Positions 34,649 to 43,140 of a stretch of 64,000 bases of DNA are shown in pieces. Position numbers and translations under genes: made by a program. The notes under the pieces were generated by a model. The model was not told where the DNA came from, made no database searches, and worked only from the letters and a program-made list of their open reading frames with translations. Origin of the DNA: Paenibacillus faecalis. GTDB taxonomy: Bacteria > Bacillota > Bacilli > Paenibacillales > Paenibacillaceae. The DNA is taken from assembly GCF_900289175.1 (NCBI RefSeq), contig NZ_LT985747.1:1821937-1885936 (forward strand). The letters run 5' to 3'. Positions within the stretch are counted from its first letter, which is position 1. Every line of letters begins with the position of its first letter.

Positions 34649-36202
34649 ATGGGTGAACATATTCAGAAGGAGCAGGGACTTCCAAAGTACCCGCAATCTT
34701 TGTGGAGAGCGACAACAGAGCTCCCTACTTTTCCAAGACTGAAAAAGAATATAAAGACCGATGTCGCTGTAGTAGGCGCCGGAATTACAGGTATTACCAC
34801 TGCCTATTTGCTGGCGAAGGCTGGCAAGCAGGTCGTTTTATTGGATGCCGGGCGAATTATGAACGGAACTACCGGATTTACAACCGCCAAAGTAACGGCA
34901 CAGCATGGGATGATTTATGACGAGCTCATCAACCATTTTGGCGAAGAAAAAGCGCGTTTCTATTATGAGGTTAACCATAAAGCGATGAATTTTATTGGAA
35001 ATCAGATCAAAGAATGGAACGTCGACTGTGACTGGAAACAGGAAGATGCCTATATTTACACACAGGATGAGAGCAACACGCTCTCGCAATTAAAAAATGA
35101 GTACAAGGCTTATGAGAAGCTGGGCATTCCCGGAGAATGGTTGGAATCGGTTCCCCTTCCCATGTCGGTTCACGGAGCGATTAAAATGCCGGGACAGCAC
35201 CGTTTCCATCCTCTGGCCTATTTAAAACGGATGGTCGAGGAATTTCTCAAGATGGGCGGCGAAATTTACGAGAATACCACGATCGGAGAAGAAGTGGAAA
35301 CAAAAGGGCCACTAACGATCAAAGCCGAGCGGGGCAACCATAGCATCACATGCCAATACGCCGTGTCCGCATCCCATTTTCCCTTCTGTGACGGAAAAGG
35401 GCTTTATTTCACCAGACTTCATGTGGAGCGTTCTTATGCCTTGGCCGTGAAACCGGAAACCGCTTATCCGGGCGGGATGTATCTGAGTGTTGACAAACCT
35501 AGCCGCTCTTTGCGATCTGTAACGTATAACGGCGAGGAACTCGTCATTGCTGGCGGCGAGAATCATCCGACCGGTAAAAGTGAATCCACCCATACCCATT
35601 ACGAGAACTTAGAGAAGTTTGCAGGAGAGCTGCTTGGTGCTCGTCATATCCCTTACCGCTGGTCCACACAGGATTTAATCACCTTGGATAATCTGCCTTA
35701 CATCGGCCCTATAACTTCCAATCAGGATCGGATTCTGGTGGCAACCGGGTATCGGAAATGGGGCATGACAAACAGTACGGCTGCCGCACATGTTATGACA
35801 GATTATATTCTGGGTAAAGACAACCGTTATTCCGAGCTGTACACACCATCCCGGTTCAAGGCTGACCCGGCTTTAAAAACATTTATTGTTCAAAATGCAG
35901 GAGTTGCCAAAGAGTTCATCTCTGGCAAAACAGAAATGACCTATCATAAAATTGAACATTTGCAGGCTGGTGAAGGAGCGGTTGTCCGTCATAACGGCCA
36001 GAGGGCCGGTGCTTACAAGGACGAGGAGGGCAATCTGTACCTGCTCGATACGACTTGTACGCACCTCGGCTGTGAAACACAGTGGAATGAAGGCGAACGA
36101 TCCTGGGACTGTCCATGCCACGGCTCCCGATACAGCTATAAGGGTGAAGTGCTGGAAGGACCTGCAATCGATCCGCTTAAAAAGCTGGACCCTCACGAAT
36201 AA
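34649..36202 (+). CDS. FAD oxidoreductase with C-terminal Rieske domain, YhfW-like
   Basis: A 517-residue two-domain protein. The N-terminal DAO-type FAD domain starts with VAVVGAGITGITTAYLL and contains MNGTTGFTTAKVT. The C-terminal Rieske [2Fe-2S] domain carries CTHLGC and CPCHGS, giving the C-x-H and C-x2-H cluster ligands. This matches B. subtilis YhfW in architecture; substrate and electron acceptor are unknown. I chose the ATG at 34649, ten bases after TTAGGAGG. Confidence 0.92.
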   Translation: MGEHIQKEQGLPKYPQSLWRATTELPTFPRLKKNIKTDVAVVGAGITGITTAYLLAKAGKQVVLLDAGRIMNGTTGFTTAKVTAQHGMIYDELINHFGEEKARFYYEVNHKAMNFIGNQIKEWNVDCDWKQEDAYIYTQDESNTLSQLKNEYKAYEKLGIPGEWLESVPLPMSVHGAIKMPGQHRFHPLAYLKRMVEEFLKMGGEIYENTTIGEEVETKGPLTIKAERGNHSITCQYAVSASHFPFCDGKGLYFTRLHVERSYALAVKPETAYPGGMYLSVDKPSRSLRSVTYNGEELVIAGGENHPTGKSESTHTHYENLEKFAGELLGARHIPYRWSTQDLITLDNLPYIGPITSNQDRILVATGYRKWGMTNSTAAAHVMTDYILGKDNRYSELYTPSRFKADPALKTFIVQNAGVAKEFISGKTEMTYHKIEHLQAGEGAVVRHNGQRAGAYKDEEGNLYLLDTTCTHLGCETQWNEGERSWDCPCHGSRYSYKGEVLEGPAIDPLKKLDPHE

Positions 36203-36205
36203 CAA

Positions 36206-36257
36206 AAAGAGGCAAGCTCTAAAGGGGCTTTCATACCCCCATGAGCTTGCCTTTTTT
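36206..36257. terminator. Bidirectional terminator after the Rieske oxidoreductase
   Basis: GGCAAGCTC and GAGCTTGCC flank the loop, with TTTTTT on the plus strand and TCTTTTTG on the minus strand. It serves the convergent genes ending at 36202 and 36262. Confidence 0.85.
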
Positions 36258-36261
36258 AATC

Positions 36262-36714
36262 TTAAGCCGTGACCGATTCCAGCTGCTCACGATAGGCTTC
36301 AAGCGAGCAATCTACAATAACATTCACTAATGCCGGATGGATATCGATCATCCATGGCATAGCATAATTCCATGCATTTTCCTCAATTTGAAGCTGTATC
36401 TCTCTTCGTCTCGTGTCATCTTCAGTGCCGTCCAGTTCATCACTCAGCTTCTGAAGGTGAGGATCAGCCGCATGACCCAACTCATGTGCAAACACAACGG
36501 CAAAATAATCATGAACAGACTCTAGAGAACCAAACAGCTGTAAACATTGTTGTTTAATGACCTCGGTATACATTGTCACGCTGTGCGTATGGAGTGAATA
36601 TTTTCCGCCAATTAACCGTCCCCCGGGAAAATACCTTTCCAGCTTCACCGTGACTCCGCTGCCCGACCGACGTAGCAATTCTGTAACGATTCGGTTCAGT
36701 ACAGACTTGTTCAA
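36262..36714 (-). CDS. Putative zinc metallopeptidase (HELGH)
   Basis: A 150-residue cytoplasmic protein of no family I can name. It carries the zinc-binding motif H77-E-L-G-H81 in FAVVFAHELGHAAD and a downstream acidic helix (QIEENAWNYA) that could supply the third ligand, as in IrrE/ImmA-type or minimal gluzincin peptidases. The start is a TTG at 36714 behind GGGAG. No helix-turn-helix and no phage-type neighbour is present. Confidence 0.7.
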   Translation of the reverse strand: MNKSVLNRIVTELLRRSGSGVTVKLERYFPGGRLIGGKYSLHTHSVTMYTEVIKQQCLQLFGSLESVHDYFAVVFAHELGHAADPHLQKLSDELDGTEDDTRRREIQLQIEENAWNYAMPWMIDIHPALVNVIVDCSLEAYREQLESVTA

Positions 36715-36857
36715 TTCATCATGGCTCCCTTATCCAATGTACATTCACATTATAAGAGAAGCGTTTGAAAATATGCAACGAAAATAGATGGTTATTTACA
36801 GAAAATGTGAAAGTTTTGCGTAGCTAACCGTCTTTCTAAGTCTCTTTTCCAAACTTG

Positions 36858-38156
36858 TTAATGTGCAAAAAATATAAGCTGAATCAAGAACAGCACCGCA
36901 AATATATACACGAGCGGATGTACATCACGGAACTTTCGCTTGGCGATCTTCATCACCGGATATGAGATAAATCCAAGCGCGATACCGTTTGCGATGCTCG
37001 ACGTCAAGGGCATGCTGATAATAACAAGAAACGCCGGAAACGCCTCTTCAAAATCATTCCACTCGATATCCGAAACGCTGCGGATCATCATGCATCCTAC
37101 AACGATAAGACTCGGTGCTGTTATAGCAGCCACGCCAGACAACGAGCCAATCAAAGGGCTGAAAAACGCCGCCAAAATAAACAGTACGACTACCGTGATA
37201 CCCGTCAAACCTGTTTTACCGCCTGCACCAACGCCCGCTGCCGATTCCACCGTTGCTGCAGTTGGGCTTGTCCCGAACATGGAACCTAGAATCGTTCCGA
37301 CAGAGTCTGCCGCGAAAGCACTGCCGGCACGCTCCAGCTTGCCGTCTTTGAGCAGACCTGCTTGCTTCAAGATAGCGAGCATGGCGCCTGTCGTATCAAA
37401 CAGCATGACGAGCAGGAAGGAGAACACAACACTGTACAGCCCATATTCAACAATCTCGCTGATCGAAGTGATCGGGTTGTACACCAAAATGCCCTCAGGC
37501 AGTTTAGGAATGGAAACAATACCCTGGTCAAAATGCAGCTGCCCGGTCAGCCAGGCAATCGCTCCGGTAACAATCATACCGACGAACAACGCTCCTTTTA
37601 CATTCAGGGCAAGCAGCGCGATCGTTATAACAATCCCGATCAATGTTAAAGCTACGCCGGGATCGGTAAAGTCACCAAGTGTAACAAGGTTGGTCTCATG
37701 ATCTGCGATAATACCGGATAACCGCATGCCAATAAAAGCGATAAACAACCCGATCCCTGCCGCAATGGCATGCTTCAGATTCTCGGGAATCGCTTGGATC
37801 AGCTTCGTACGAAATGACGTTAAGGAGATTAACAAAAAAATAAGGCCCGAAATAAATACAGCCGAGAACCCTACCGTATATGGAATATCATGTCCTGCAA
37901 TAACCGAATAAGTAAAATAAGCGTTCAGCCCCATAGCGGGTGCAATGACGATCGGATAATTGGCAAACAGCGCCATAAACAAGGTACCGATTACCGAGGC
38001 TGCAATCGTTGCAGTAAAGCTTTGATCAAAAGGTACACCGGCGTCTTTCAGAATCATCGGATTGACGATGATGATATAGGCTACGGTTAAAAAGACCGTG
38101 AACCCCGCCAGAACCTCTGTTTTTATCGTTGTATTGCGTTCTTTCAACTTAAACAT
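36858..38156 (-). CDS. Purine permease, AzgA/PbuG-type (NCS2 superfamily)
   Basis: A 432-residue membrane protein with 12-14 hydrophobic segments. The N-terminus (FKLKERNTTIKTEVLAGF) and PAMGLNAYFTYSV near residue 90 are hallmarks of hypoxanthine/guanine/adenine permeases of the AzgA/PbuG group. The ATG at 38156 has AAGGGATG upstream; an in-frame ATG at 38216 lacks one. I looked for a purine riboswitch upstream and found none, unlike the adenine deaminase gene at 60791. Confidence 0.93.
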   Translation of the reverse strand: MFKLKERNTTIKTEVLAGFTVFLTVAYIIIVNPMILKDAGVPFDQSFTATIAASVIGTLFMALFANYPIVIAPAMGLNAYFTYSVIAGHDIPYTVGFSAVFISGLIFLLISLTSFRTKLIQAIPENLKHAIAAGIGLFIAFIGMRLSGIIADHETNLVTLGDFTDPGVALTLIGIVITIALLALNVKGALFVGMIVTGAIAWLTGQLHFDQGIVSIPKLPEGILVYNPITSISEIVEYGLYSVVFSFLLVMLFDTTGAMLAILKQAGLLKDGKLERAGSAFAADSVGTILGSMFGTSPTAATVESAAGVGAGGKTGLTGITVVVLFILAAFFSPLIGSLSGVAAITAPSLIVVGCMMIRSVSDIEWNDFEEAFPAFLVIISMPLTSSIANGIALGFISYPVMKIAKRKFRDVHPLVYIFAVLFLIQLIFFAH

Positions 38157-38365
38157 GTTAACATCCCTTCTTGCTGTGATTTTTCCATTGTAGAGCACAA
38201 AGGATAGAACATACAACGACTTTCAAAGCTTTACCATCCTATTTTCCCACAAAATAATCAATCTACTCCGTTAAAGGCCAGGCTTGAGTTGGAACATAGG
38301 CGTCTATCCTGCATACGATATTGAAACGAAAGCATATAGACGAAACCAAGGAGGTTATTTCTAAA

Positions 38366-38797
38366 GTGTATTCTCATATGCCCTATACTCAACCAAGCGT
38401 CAGTCCTGAGTTCATCCGGGGACTGGAACAAGCGATTAACGGTGAATACAGTGCCATATTGTGCTATGAGCAGCTTGGACGAATGTCTCCATCGGCCGAG
38501 CAGCGGAACATCATACATGAAATCCGGCAGGATGAAATCAGACATTACCGCTTGTTCTCGCAGTTGTATGTGTCGCTGACAGGACGGCAGCATACACCGC
38601 AAATTACGGAATCCTGCCCTAATGAGTACCGGGCAGGATTGTATTTTGCATTTCAAGACGAGCAGAAAACAGTCGACTTCTACCTTGGATTGTCCGATAT
38701 CGCACCCGACATTAACACACGGGATTTATTCAGACGGGCCGCAGCAGATGAGCAGCAGCATGCGGTATGGTTTTTGTCGTTCTTAACATTGCCTTAA
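38366..38797 (+). CDS. Ferritin-like di-iron domain protein
   Basis: A 143-residue four-helix protein with repeated E/H motifs (NGEYSAILCYEQL, IRQDEIRHYRLF, DEQKTVDFYLGL, ADEQQHAVWFL). These are the likely ligands of a di-iron site as in rubrerythrin-like proteins. The start is a GTG at 38366 about nine bases after AAGGAGG. Probable role in iron or peroxide handling; unproven. It ends 59 bases from the convergent RsgA paralogue, with no clear terminator between. Confidence 0.78.
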   Translation: MYSHMPYTQPSVSPEFIRGLEQAINGEYSAILCYEQLGRMSPSAEQRNIIHEIRQDEIRHYRLFSQLYVSLTGRQHTPQITESCPNEYRAGLYFAFQDEQKTVDFYLGLSDIAPDINTRDLFRRAAADEQQHAVWFLSFLTLP

Positions 38798-38856
38798 CCG
38801 TTACCCGTCGCTACCCGTCATATTTCCAACAGAAGAACGGCTTGCAACAAGCTGGG

Positions 38857-39963
38857 CTAATCGTCTCCATCATACGAGAAATGGTAGCCGTTTGCCCTCC
38901 TATCTCGTCTGGATTTGGATTGGCGGGCCCGGCTGCGGTCTTTCTGGCGCTTAGCAGCGCTGTTCTCCTTCCTTGCCAAATATGCAAGCTCTCTTTCCGT
39001 CTTCTTATAATTGGCAAAGCGCCCTTGATCCAGTGTTCCCTCCGTTAAGGCCAGCTGAACGGCACACCCGGCCTCGGATTCATGCCGGCAATCATGGAAG
39101 CGGCACTGCTGCGCCAGCTCTTCAATATCGGAGAACGCCTCACCCCAGCCGTCCTCCGATTCCCACAATTGAAGCTCCCTCATCCCCGGGGTATCCACCA
39201 TAATGGCGCCCTCCGGCAGAAGGAACAACTCCCGATGTGTTGTCGTATGTCTGCCGCGGGCATCTTCCTCCCGAATACTTTGAACACGCTGAATTTCCTC
39301 CCCGGAAAGCCAGTTGAGCAATGTAGATTTTCCGGCGCCGGAGGAACCCGTAATCGCCACCGTATGACCCGGGATGAGGTATGGTAAGATCGCTTCCTTT
39401 CCCTGATCCATCACAGAGCTGACAGCATGTACAGACACCCCTGGCGCTGAGGACATCACCTGTGATACATACGGTTCCGGATCATCACACACATCTGCTT
39501 TGGTCAGCAACACGACGGGCTGTGATCCACTTTCCCACACCGCAATCAAATATCGTTCAATTTTTCGCACGTTAAAATCCTGATTCAGCGCAACAACGAT
39601 AAATACGGTATCTGTATTGGCCGCAATAACCTGTTCGTCCGGCACAGCTCCCGCTTCTTTGCGAGTCATGGCCGTTGTGCGCGGAAGCAGCTTATGAATG
39701 ACTGCCCTCGGCTCCCCCTGCAGAAGCTCAACGAGTATCCAGTCACCAACCGCCGGGAAATCGCTGCGGCTCGTCGCCTCAAATTCATATTTTCCGGTTA
39801 CAGCGGCGATTCTCTCTCCTGTTTCCGTAATAATGCGATACTGCTTTGAATACTGGGCGGTGACGCGCGCGGGAACAAGCGGCTTACCATGATCCTTCAT
39901 ACTGTCCATTATAGATTGCCAGCGCTCATTCCATCCATATTTCATCAATTTTGTATGCTCCAT
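38857..39963 (-). CDS. rsgA: RsgA-like circularly permuted ribosomal GTPase (long paralogue)
   Basis: A 368-residue GTPase of the RsgA/YloQ family, which checks 30S subunit maturation. It has an OB-fold region (about 30-90). The permuted GTPase motifs are TKAD (154-157), GSSGAGKST (206-214) and DTPG (257-260), followed by a zinc site with Cys287, Cys292, His294 and Cys300. A Lys/Arg-rich tail follows (about 332-358). At 368 residues it is longer than YloQ (about 300), so it is probably a second paralogue. The ATG at 39963 is 15 bases from AAGGGG, a weak context. Upstream lie two terminator-like hairpins, a 23-codon ORF and a consensus promoter, suggesting attenuation control. Confidence 0.9.
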   Translation of the reverse strand: MEHTKLMKYGWNERWQSIMDSMKDHGKPLVPARVTAQYSKQYRIITETGERIAAVTGKYEFEATSRSDFPAVGDWILVELLQGEPRAVIHKLLPRTTAMTRKEAGAVPDEQVIAANTDTVFIVVALNQDFNVRKIERYLIAVWESGSQPVVLLTKADVCDDPEPYVSQVMSSAPGVSVHAVSSVMDQGKEAILPYLIPGHTVAITGSSGAGKSTLLNWLSGEEIQRVQSIREEDARGRHTTTHRELFLLPEGAIMVDTPGMRELQLWESEDGWGEAFSDIEELAQQCRFHDCRHESEAGCAVQLALTEGTLDQGRFANYKKTERELAYLARKENSAAKRQKDRSRARQSKSRRDRRANGYHFSYDGDD

Positions 39964-40017
39964 ATTTAAATCGATTAACCCCTTTATCCAATTAAATTTG
40001 TTAAAAAATTAGAAAAA

Positions 40018-40037
40018 CCGCAGAACATGTTCTGCGG
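40018..40037 (-). terminator. Terminator hairpin 2 in the rsgA leader
   Basis: CCGCAGAACATGTTCTGCGG is a perfect 20-base palindrome. On the minus strand it is followed by TTTTTCTAATTTTTT, so it has terminator form. It lies between the leader ORF and the GTPase start and would stop transcription before the gene unless disrupted. Confidence 0.75.
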
Positions 40038-40125
40038 TCAGCTCTCATCTAGAAGTTATCCCCTTGTCATTCGTGGAAAGTCCAAGTCCGAAATATCAAA
40101 GAGAACCTCTATACAACAAAAATAA

Positions 40126-40155
40126 CCGCAAGAAACCATATAAGGTCTCCTGCGG
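40126..40155 (-). terminator. Hairpin 1 in the rsgA leader
   Basis: On the minus strand CCGCAGGAGACC pairs with GGTTTCTTGCGG, followed by TTATTTTTGTTG. Its 5' arm can also pair with GGTCTC inside the leader ORF, and its 3' arm resembles the 3' arm of hairpin 2. Mutually exclusive folds are therefore possible. Confidence 0.65.
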
Positions 40156-40198
40156 CCAACCGTAATCACAACCCCTGAGCAAATGCTAAGGTTATGGA

Positions 40199-40270
40199 TT
40201 AAACGACTGTTTTTCTTTCATCCGTAGAGACCAACGTCAACATGTAAAAAGTCTTCATTGCATTTTTCAT
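40199..40270 (-). CDS. 23-codon leader peptide upstream of the rsgA paralogue
   Basis: A short ORF starting MKNAMKTFYM and ending ERKTVV. It lies ten bases after AAAAGGAGG (40281-40286 is the AGGAGG). A second ATG closer to the site opens a different 19-codon frame but is only three bases from it. A perfect sigma-A promoter stands just upstream and two hairpins follow. This is the layout of translational or transcriptional attenuators that sense ribosome stalling. That it is translated is inferred from the strong site. Confidence 0.55.
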   Translation of the reverse strand: MKNAMKTFYMLTLVSTDERKTVV

Positions 40271-40306
40271 ATGACATCAGCCTCCTTTTGCTAAAAGTAT
40301 ACTCGT

Positions 40307-40335
40307 ATTATAGGACCGCCATCTCCATGTGTCAA
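40307..40335 (-). promoter_or_regulatory. Perfect consensus sigma-A promoter for the leader/rsgA unit
   Basis: TTGACA (40330-40335), a 17-base spacer and TATAAT (40307-40312) on the minus strand. Both hexamers and the spacing are ideal. The -35 box overlaps the stop region of the helicase gene (40332). Confidence 0.88.
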
Positions 40336-42644
40336 CATTTTCCATGAAAATCAGGCGAAATCTTTCGATAATGCCTCCATTCCTCTGGCAACAGAGCTTG
40401 ATACTGCCGATTCTGAAAACGATCATCTACCAGTACAAGCGTTCCTTGATCCTGCTCGGAGCGAATCAGTCTGCCCCCGGCCTGAAGCACCTTGTTCATA
40501 CCAGGGTAAACATAAGCATAGTCGTAACCGTTCTTCTCATTGCGATCGAAATAATCCTTGATAATATCATTCTCGAACGATAACTGCGGCAGTCCGACAC
40601 CGACAACAACAACGCTGGACAATCGATCCCCTTTCAGGTCAATGCCCTCCGAAAAAATACCTCCCATTACGGCGAAGCCGGTCAGCGGCTCTTCGGCGTC
40701 CGCCTGGAAAGAGTCCAGAAACGACTCCCGCTCGTCCTCCCGCATAATATGACCTTGAAGCAGCGTCCGCGTATCCGGGCTTAATTCTGTGAAGCCATCA
40801 TACACAGCCTGCATGTACGAATATGAGGGCAAAAACACGAGCGTATTCACCGGTTTTTCCTTAACGAGCTGATCGAGCATGCGAACAATAGCATCCTTGG
40901 TGCGGTCCCGATCCTTGTAACGGGTGGAAACAGGCATCAGCCGAACATCCAGCTGCTCACGGGAGAACGGTGACGGTATGGAAAGACTGTAGTCCTCTTC
41001 CTCTGCCCCAAGCATATCCCGGTAATACATTAACGGGGTTAACGTCGCTGAGAACAGCACCGTACTGCGGTAGTTCTTCCCGGCCTGCTGGAGCAAATGT
41101 GAAGGGTCCAGGCAAAATAGTTTCAGGAACACCTCGCTGCCCTCGATCTCCGCATAGGTGACAAACCGCTCGTCATACAGCTTGGAAATCCGTAAATAAG
41201 CCTGAGAGGCAAAATAACATTCCAGCAGCTGCTCCACCTCTTCCCCGCTTTTTCCGGTCATCAGCTCGGCTTCAGCTTGCAGAACGAAATTCTCTAACAG
41301 TTCATCCATCAGCTCCGGCTGATGCGAACCAACCATTCGTTCTTCCCCGCCGCTAACCTTGCGGAACACAATAAAGCGGTTGTTTACGGTCTTCGCAGCC
41401 TGATATAATCCGGGATTCGTTTCCTTATAAGCCCGCTGCACTTCCAAAAACATCGATTTTTTAAGCTCAGCCGAGAACATCGCCCGCGCCCGATCGACCA
41501 AATTATGAGCTTCGTCTACCAGCAGAACACTGCGCTTCTTTATCTCTTCCGGCATCCGTTTGAACGAGACTCGCGGGTCAAACACGTAATTATAGTCACA
41601 GATAACGGCGTCGGCGGCATAAGCGACATCCAATGAAAATTCGAACGGGCATACCTGATGCTTGCGTGCATAGGCCTCAATAACTGGACGCGTGATCATC
41701 GTCTCGTGCTGTAGAAGATCAAGAATCGCCCCGTTGATCCGGTCATAATACCCTTCCGAAAAAATACACGCTTCTTGTCCGCATCCTTCTCCCTCACCGA
41801 AACAAATTTTATCTTTCGCAGTCAGTGTCACGGTGTGCATATGCAGTCCTTTCGACTGCATCCGTGCAACCGCCTCTTCCGCTGCCGTTCGGGTAATCGT
41901 TTTGGCGGTCAGATAAAAAATTCGCTGAACGGTTCCTTCCTCCATCGCCTTAATCGATGGAAACAGCGTAGAAATCGTTTTGCCGATGCCCGTGGGAGCC
42001 TTGGCGAACAAACGGCGTCCTTCCCCGATACTTTTGTATACAGCGCCCATCAGCTTGCGCTGGCCTGTCCGGTAGGCGGGAAACGGAAATGCAAGCTCAC
42101 GTATGCTCTTGTCCCTTCGCTCAGCATGTTGACGCAAAAGGATGGCATAAGGGGCATAGGCCTCAACAACTTCTTGTACAAAACATTCGAGCTCCTCAAA
42201 ACGAAACGTGCGCCGGAACCTTTTTGTAACCCCGCTTGGGTTTTGAACATAAGTCAGCTGAACGGCCATTTCTTCATCTCCGTGCTGCTCCGCATACATG
42301 TACGCATACATTTTGGCCTGGGCCCAGTGAACCGGATAGGTGTCCTCCTCGATATCATCAAGGTTGCCGGATGTGGACTTGATCTCATCGATCATTACCG
42401 GCCCCTCCCCGTTAATGATGCCGTCACAGCGTCCCTCTACAGCAAACATCAAATCCCCACAAGGAATTTCAGCCTCCAGCAGAACCTCTTTTTGATCCTG
42501 TTCTCCGTATTCCCGCTGAATCTGCTGATGCGCTCTCGTCCCTTCAGTAAGTGCTGCCACAGTCCGAAAGCCGGAAGTAATGCTTCCGCTGCGAAAGACA
42601 TATTCCACCAACGGCCTGACGGATATTTGAATGGTATGAGGCAT
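40332..42644 (-). CDS. DinG/XPD-like helicase with N-terminal RecB/Cas4-like nuclease domain
   Basis: A 770-residue superfamily-2 DNA helicase. The N-terminal region (about 55-125) has the PD-(D/E)xK pattern VEGRCDGII and MIDEIKST, as in RecB/Cas4 nucleases. Motif I is APTGIGKT and motif II is VDEAH. Between them lie four cysteines (KICFGEGEGCGQEAC, then VCPFEF) that fit an XPD-type Fe-S cluster. Motif VI is near the C-terminus (QAGGRLIRSEQDQG). I chose the ATG at 42644 behind AAAGGAGA. Likely role in DNA repair. The nuclease-helicase combination is known in Firmicutes but little studied. Confidence 0.9.
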   Translation of the reverse strand: MPHTIQISVRPLVEYVFRSGSITSGFRTVAALTEGTRAHQQIQREYGEQDQKEVLLEAEIPCGDLMFAVEGRCDGIINGEGPVMIDEIKSTSGNLDDIEEDTYPVHWAQAKMYAYMYAEQHGDEEMAVQLTYVQNPSGVTKRFRRTFRFEELECFVQEVVEAYAPYAILLRQHAERRDKSIRELAFPFPAYRTGQRKLMGAVYKSIGEGRRLFAKAPTGIGKTISTLFPSIKAMEEGTVQRIFYLTAKTITRTAAEEAVARMQSKGLHMHTVTLTAKDKICFGEGEGCGQEACIFSEGYYDRINGAILDLLQHETMITRPVIEAYARKHQVCPFEFSLDVAYAADAVICDYNYVFDPRVSFKRMPEEIKKRSVLLVDEAHNLVDRARAMFSAELKKSMFLEVQRAYKETNPGLYQAAKTVNNRFIVFRKVSGGEERMVGSHQPELMDELLENFVLQAEAELMTGKSGEEVEQLLECYFASQAYLRISKLYDERFVTYAEIEGSEVFLKLFCLDPSHLLQQAGKNYRSTVLFSATLTPLMYYRDMLGAEEEDYSLSIPSPFSREQLDVRLMPVSTRYKDRDRTKDAIVRMLDQLVKEKPVNTLVFLPSYSYMQAVYDGFTELSPDTRTLLQGHIMREDERESFLDSFQADAEEPLTGFAVMGGIFSEGIDLKGDRLSSVVVVGVGLPQLSFENDIIKDYFDRNEKNGYDYAYVYPGMNKVLQAGGRLIRSEQDQGTLVLVDDRFQNRQYQALLPEEWRHYRKISPDFHGKC

Positions 42645-42724
42645 AAGTCGGTCTCCTTTGAACAATCTTCTGGTCCGTATTATACCAAACATCCGTTCCG
42701 AAGGGTGAGGTGGCATGGGGGATA

Positions 42725-42991
42725 TCAATCATCCATTTTGAAGAAATAAGTAAAAGCACTCAATAAACAACCTATAAAAATAAAAAAGATTCCGGAATAT
42801 ATCAGCAAGTACTCACTGCCTTGTGCAATGATTTCTAAAATCAATAAACTGATGCCTAATAATGTACTCTGTATACTTAAATAGAACATTTTCATTGGTT
42901 TTCTAGGAAAAAATTTTGTAATGATAAACACGACAATAATAGAGGCTATTAGAGCCGGGGTGAAAATATCAATTAAGGTAATTGCCACCAC
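42725..42991 (-). CDS. Small unrecognised membrane protein
   Basis: An 88-residue AT-rich protein with three hydrophobic segments and no family I recognise. Two consecutive GTG codons at 42991 are the only ordinary starts, and they abut TGGAG, which is too close, so the start is doubtful. It lies between the helicase and pdaA genes. Confidence 0.45.
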   Translation of the reverse strand: MVAITLIDIFTPALIASIIVVFIITKFFPRKPMKMFYLSIQSTLLGISLLILEIIAQGSEYLLIYSGIFFIFIGCLLSAFTYFFKMDD

Positions 42992-43073
42992 CTCCAGACA
43001 TCATTTTTCGGAAGTTACATTATTATGAACAATGGTTTTGTGTAAAAAGTTGCTTTTTTCTTAGATATACTAC

Positions 43074-43120
43074 AAAAAAAATAAGCACATTCCATGATGT
43101 TCCTTCACCATGAAATGTGC
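43074..43120 (-). terminator. Terminator of pdaA
   Basis: GCACATTTCATGG pairs with CATGGAATGTGC (one mismatch), followed on the minus strand by TTATTTTTTTTG. Confidence 0.85.
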
Positions 43121-43140
43121 CTTTTCCTATAAGCTGGCTG

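Noticed and set aside
38157..38365. Purine riboswitch ahead of the AzgA/PbuG-like permease
   Set aside because: Expected from B. subtilis pbuG, but no ATATGG loop, CTACC or CCGTAAA element is present on the minus strand.
40018..40037. LexA/SOS box in GAACATGTTC
   Set aside because: Bacillus LexA sites need four bases between GAAC and GTTC; here there are two. The palindrome plus U-run is better explained as a terminator.
42967..43002. Short ORF overlapping the start of the small membrane-protein gene
   Set aside because: Eleven codons, Gly-rich by chance from the GGAGGTGGTGG stretch; no independent support.
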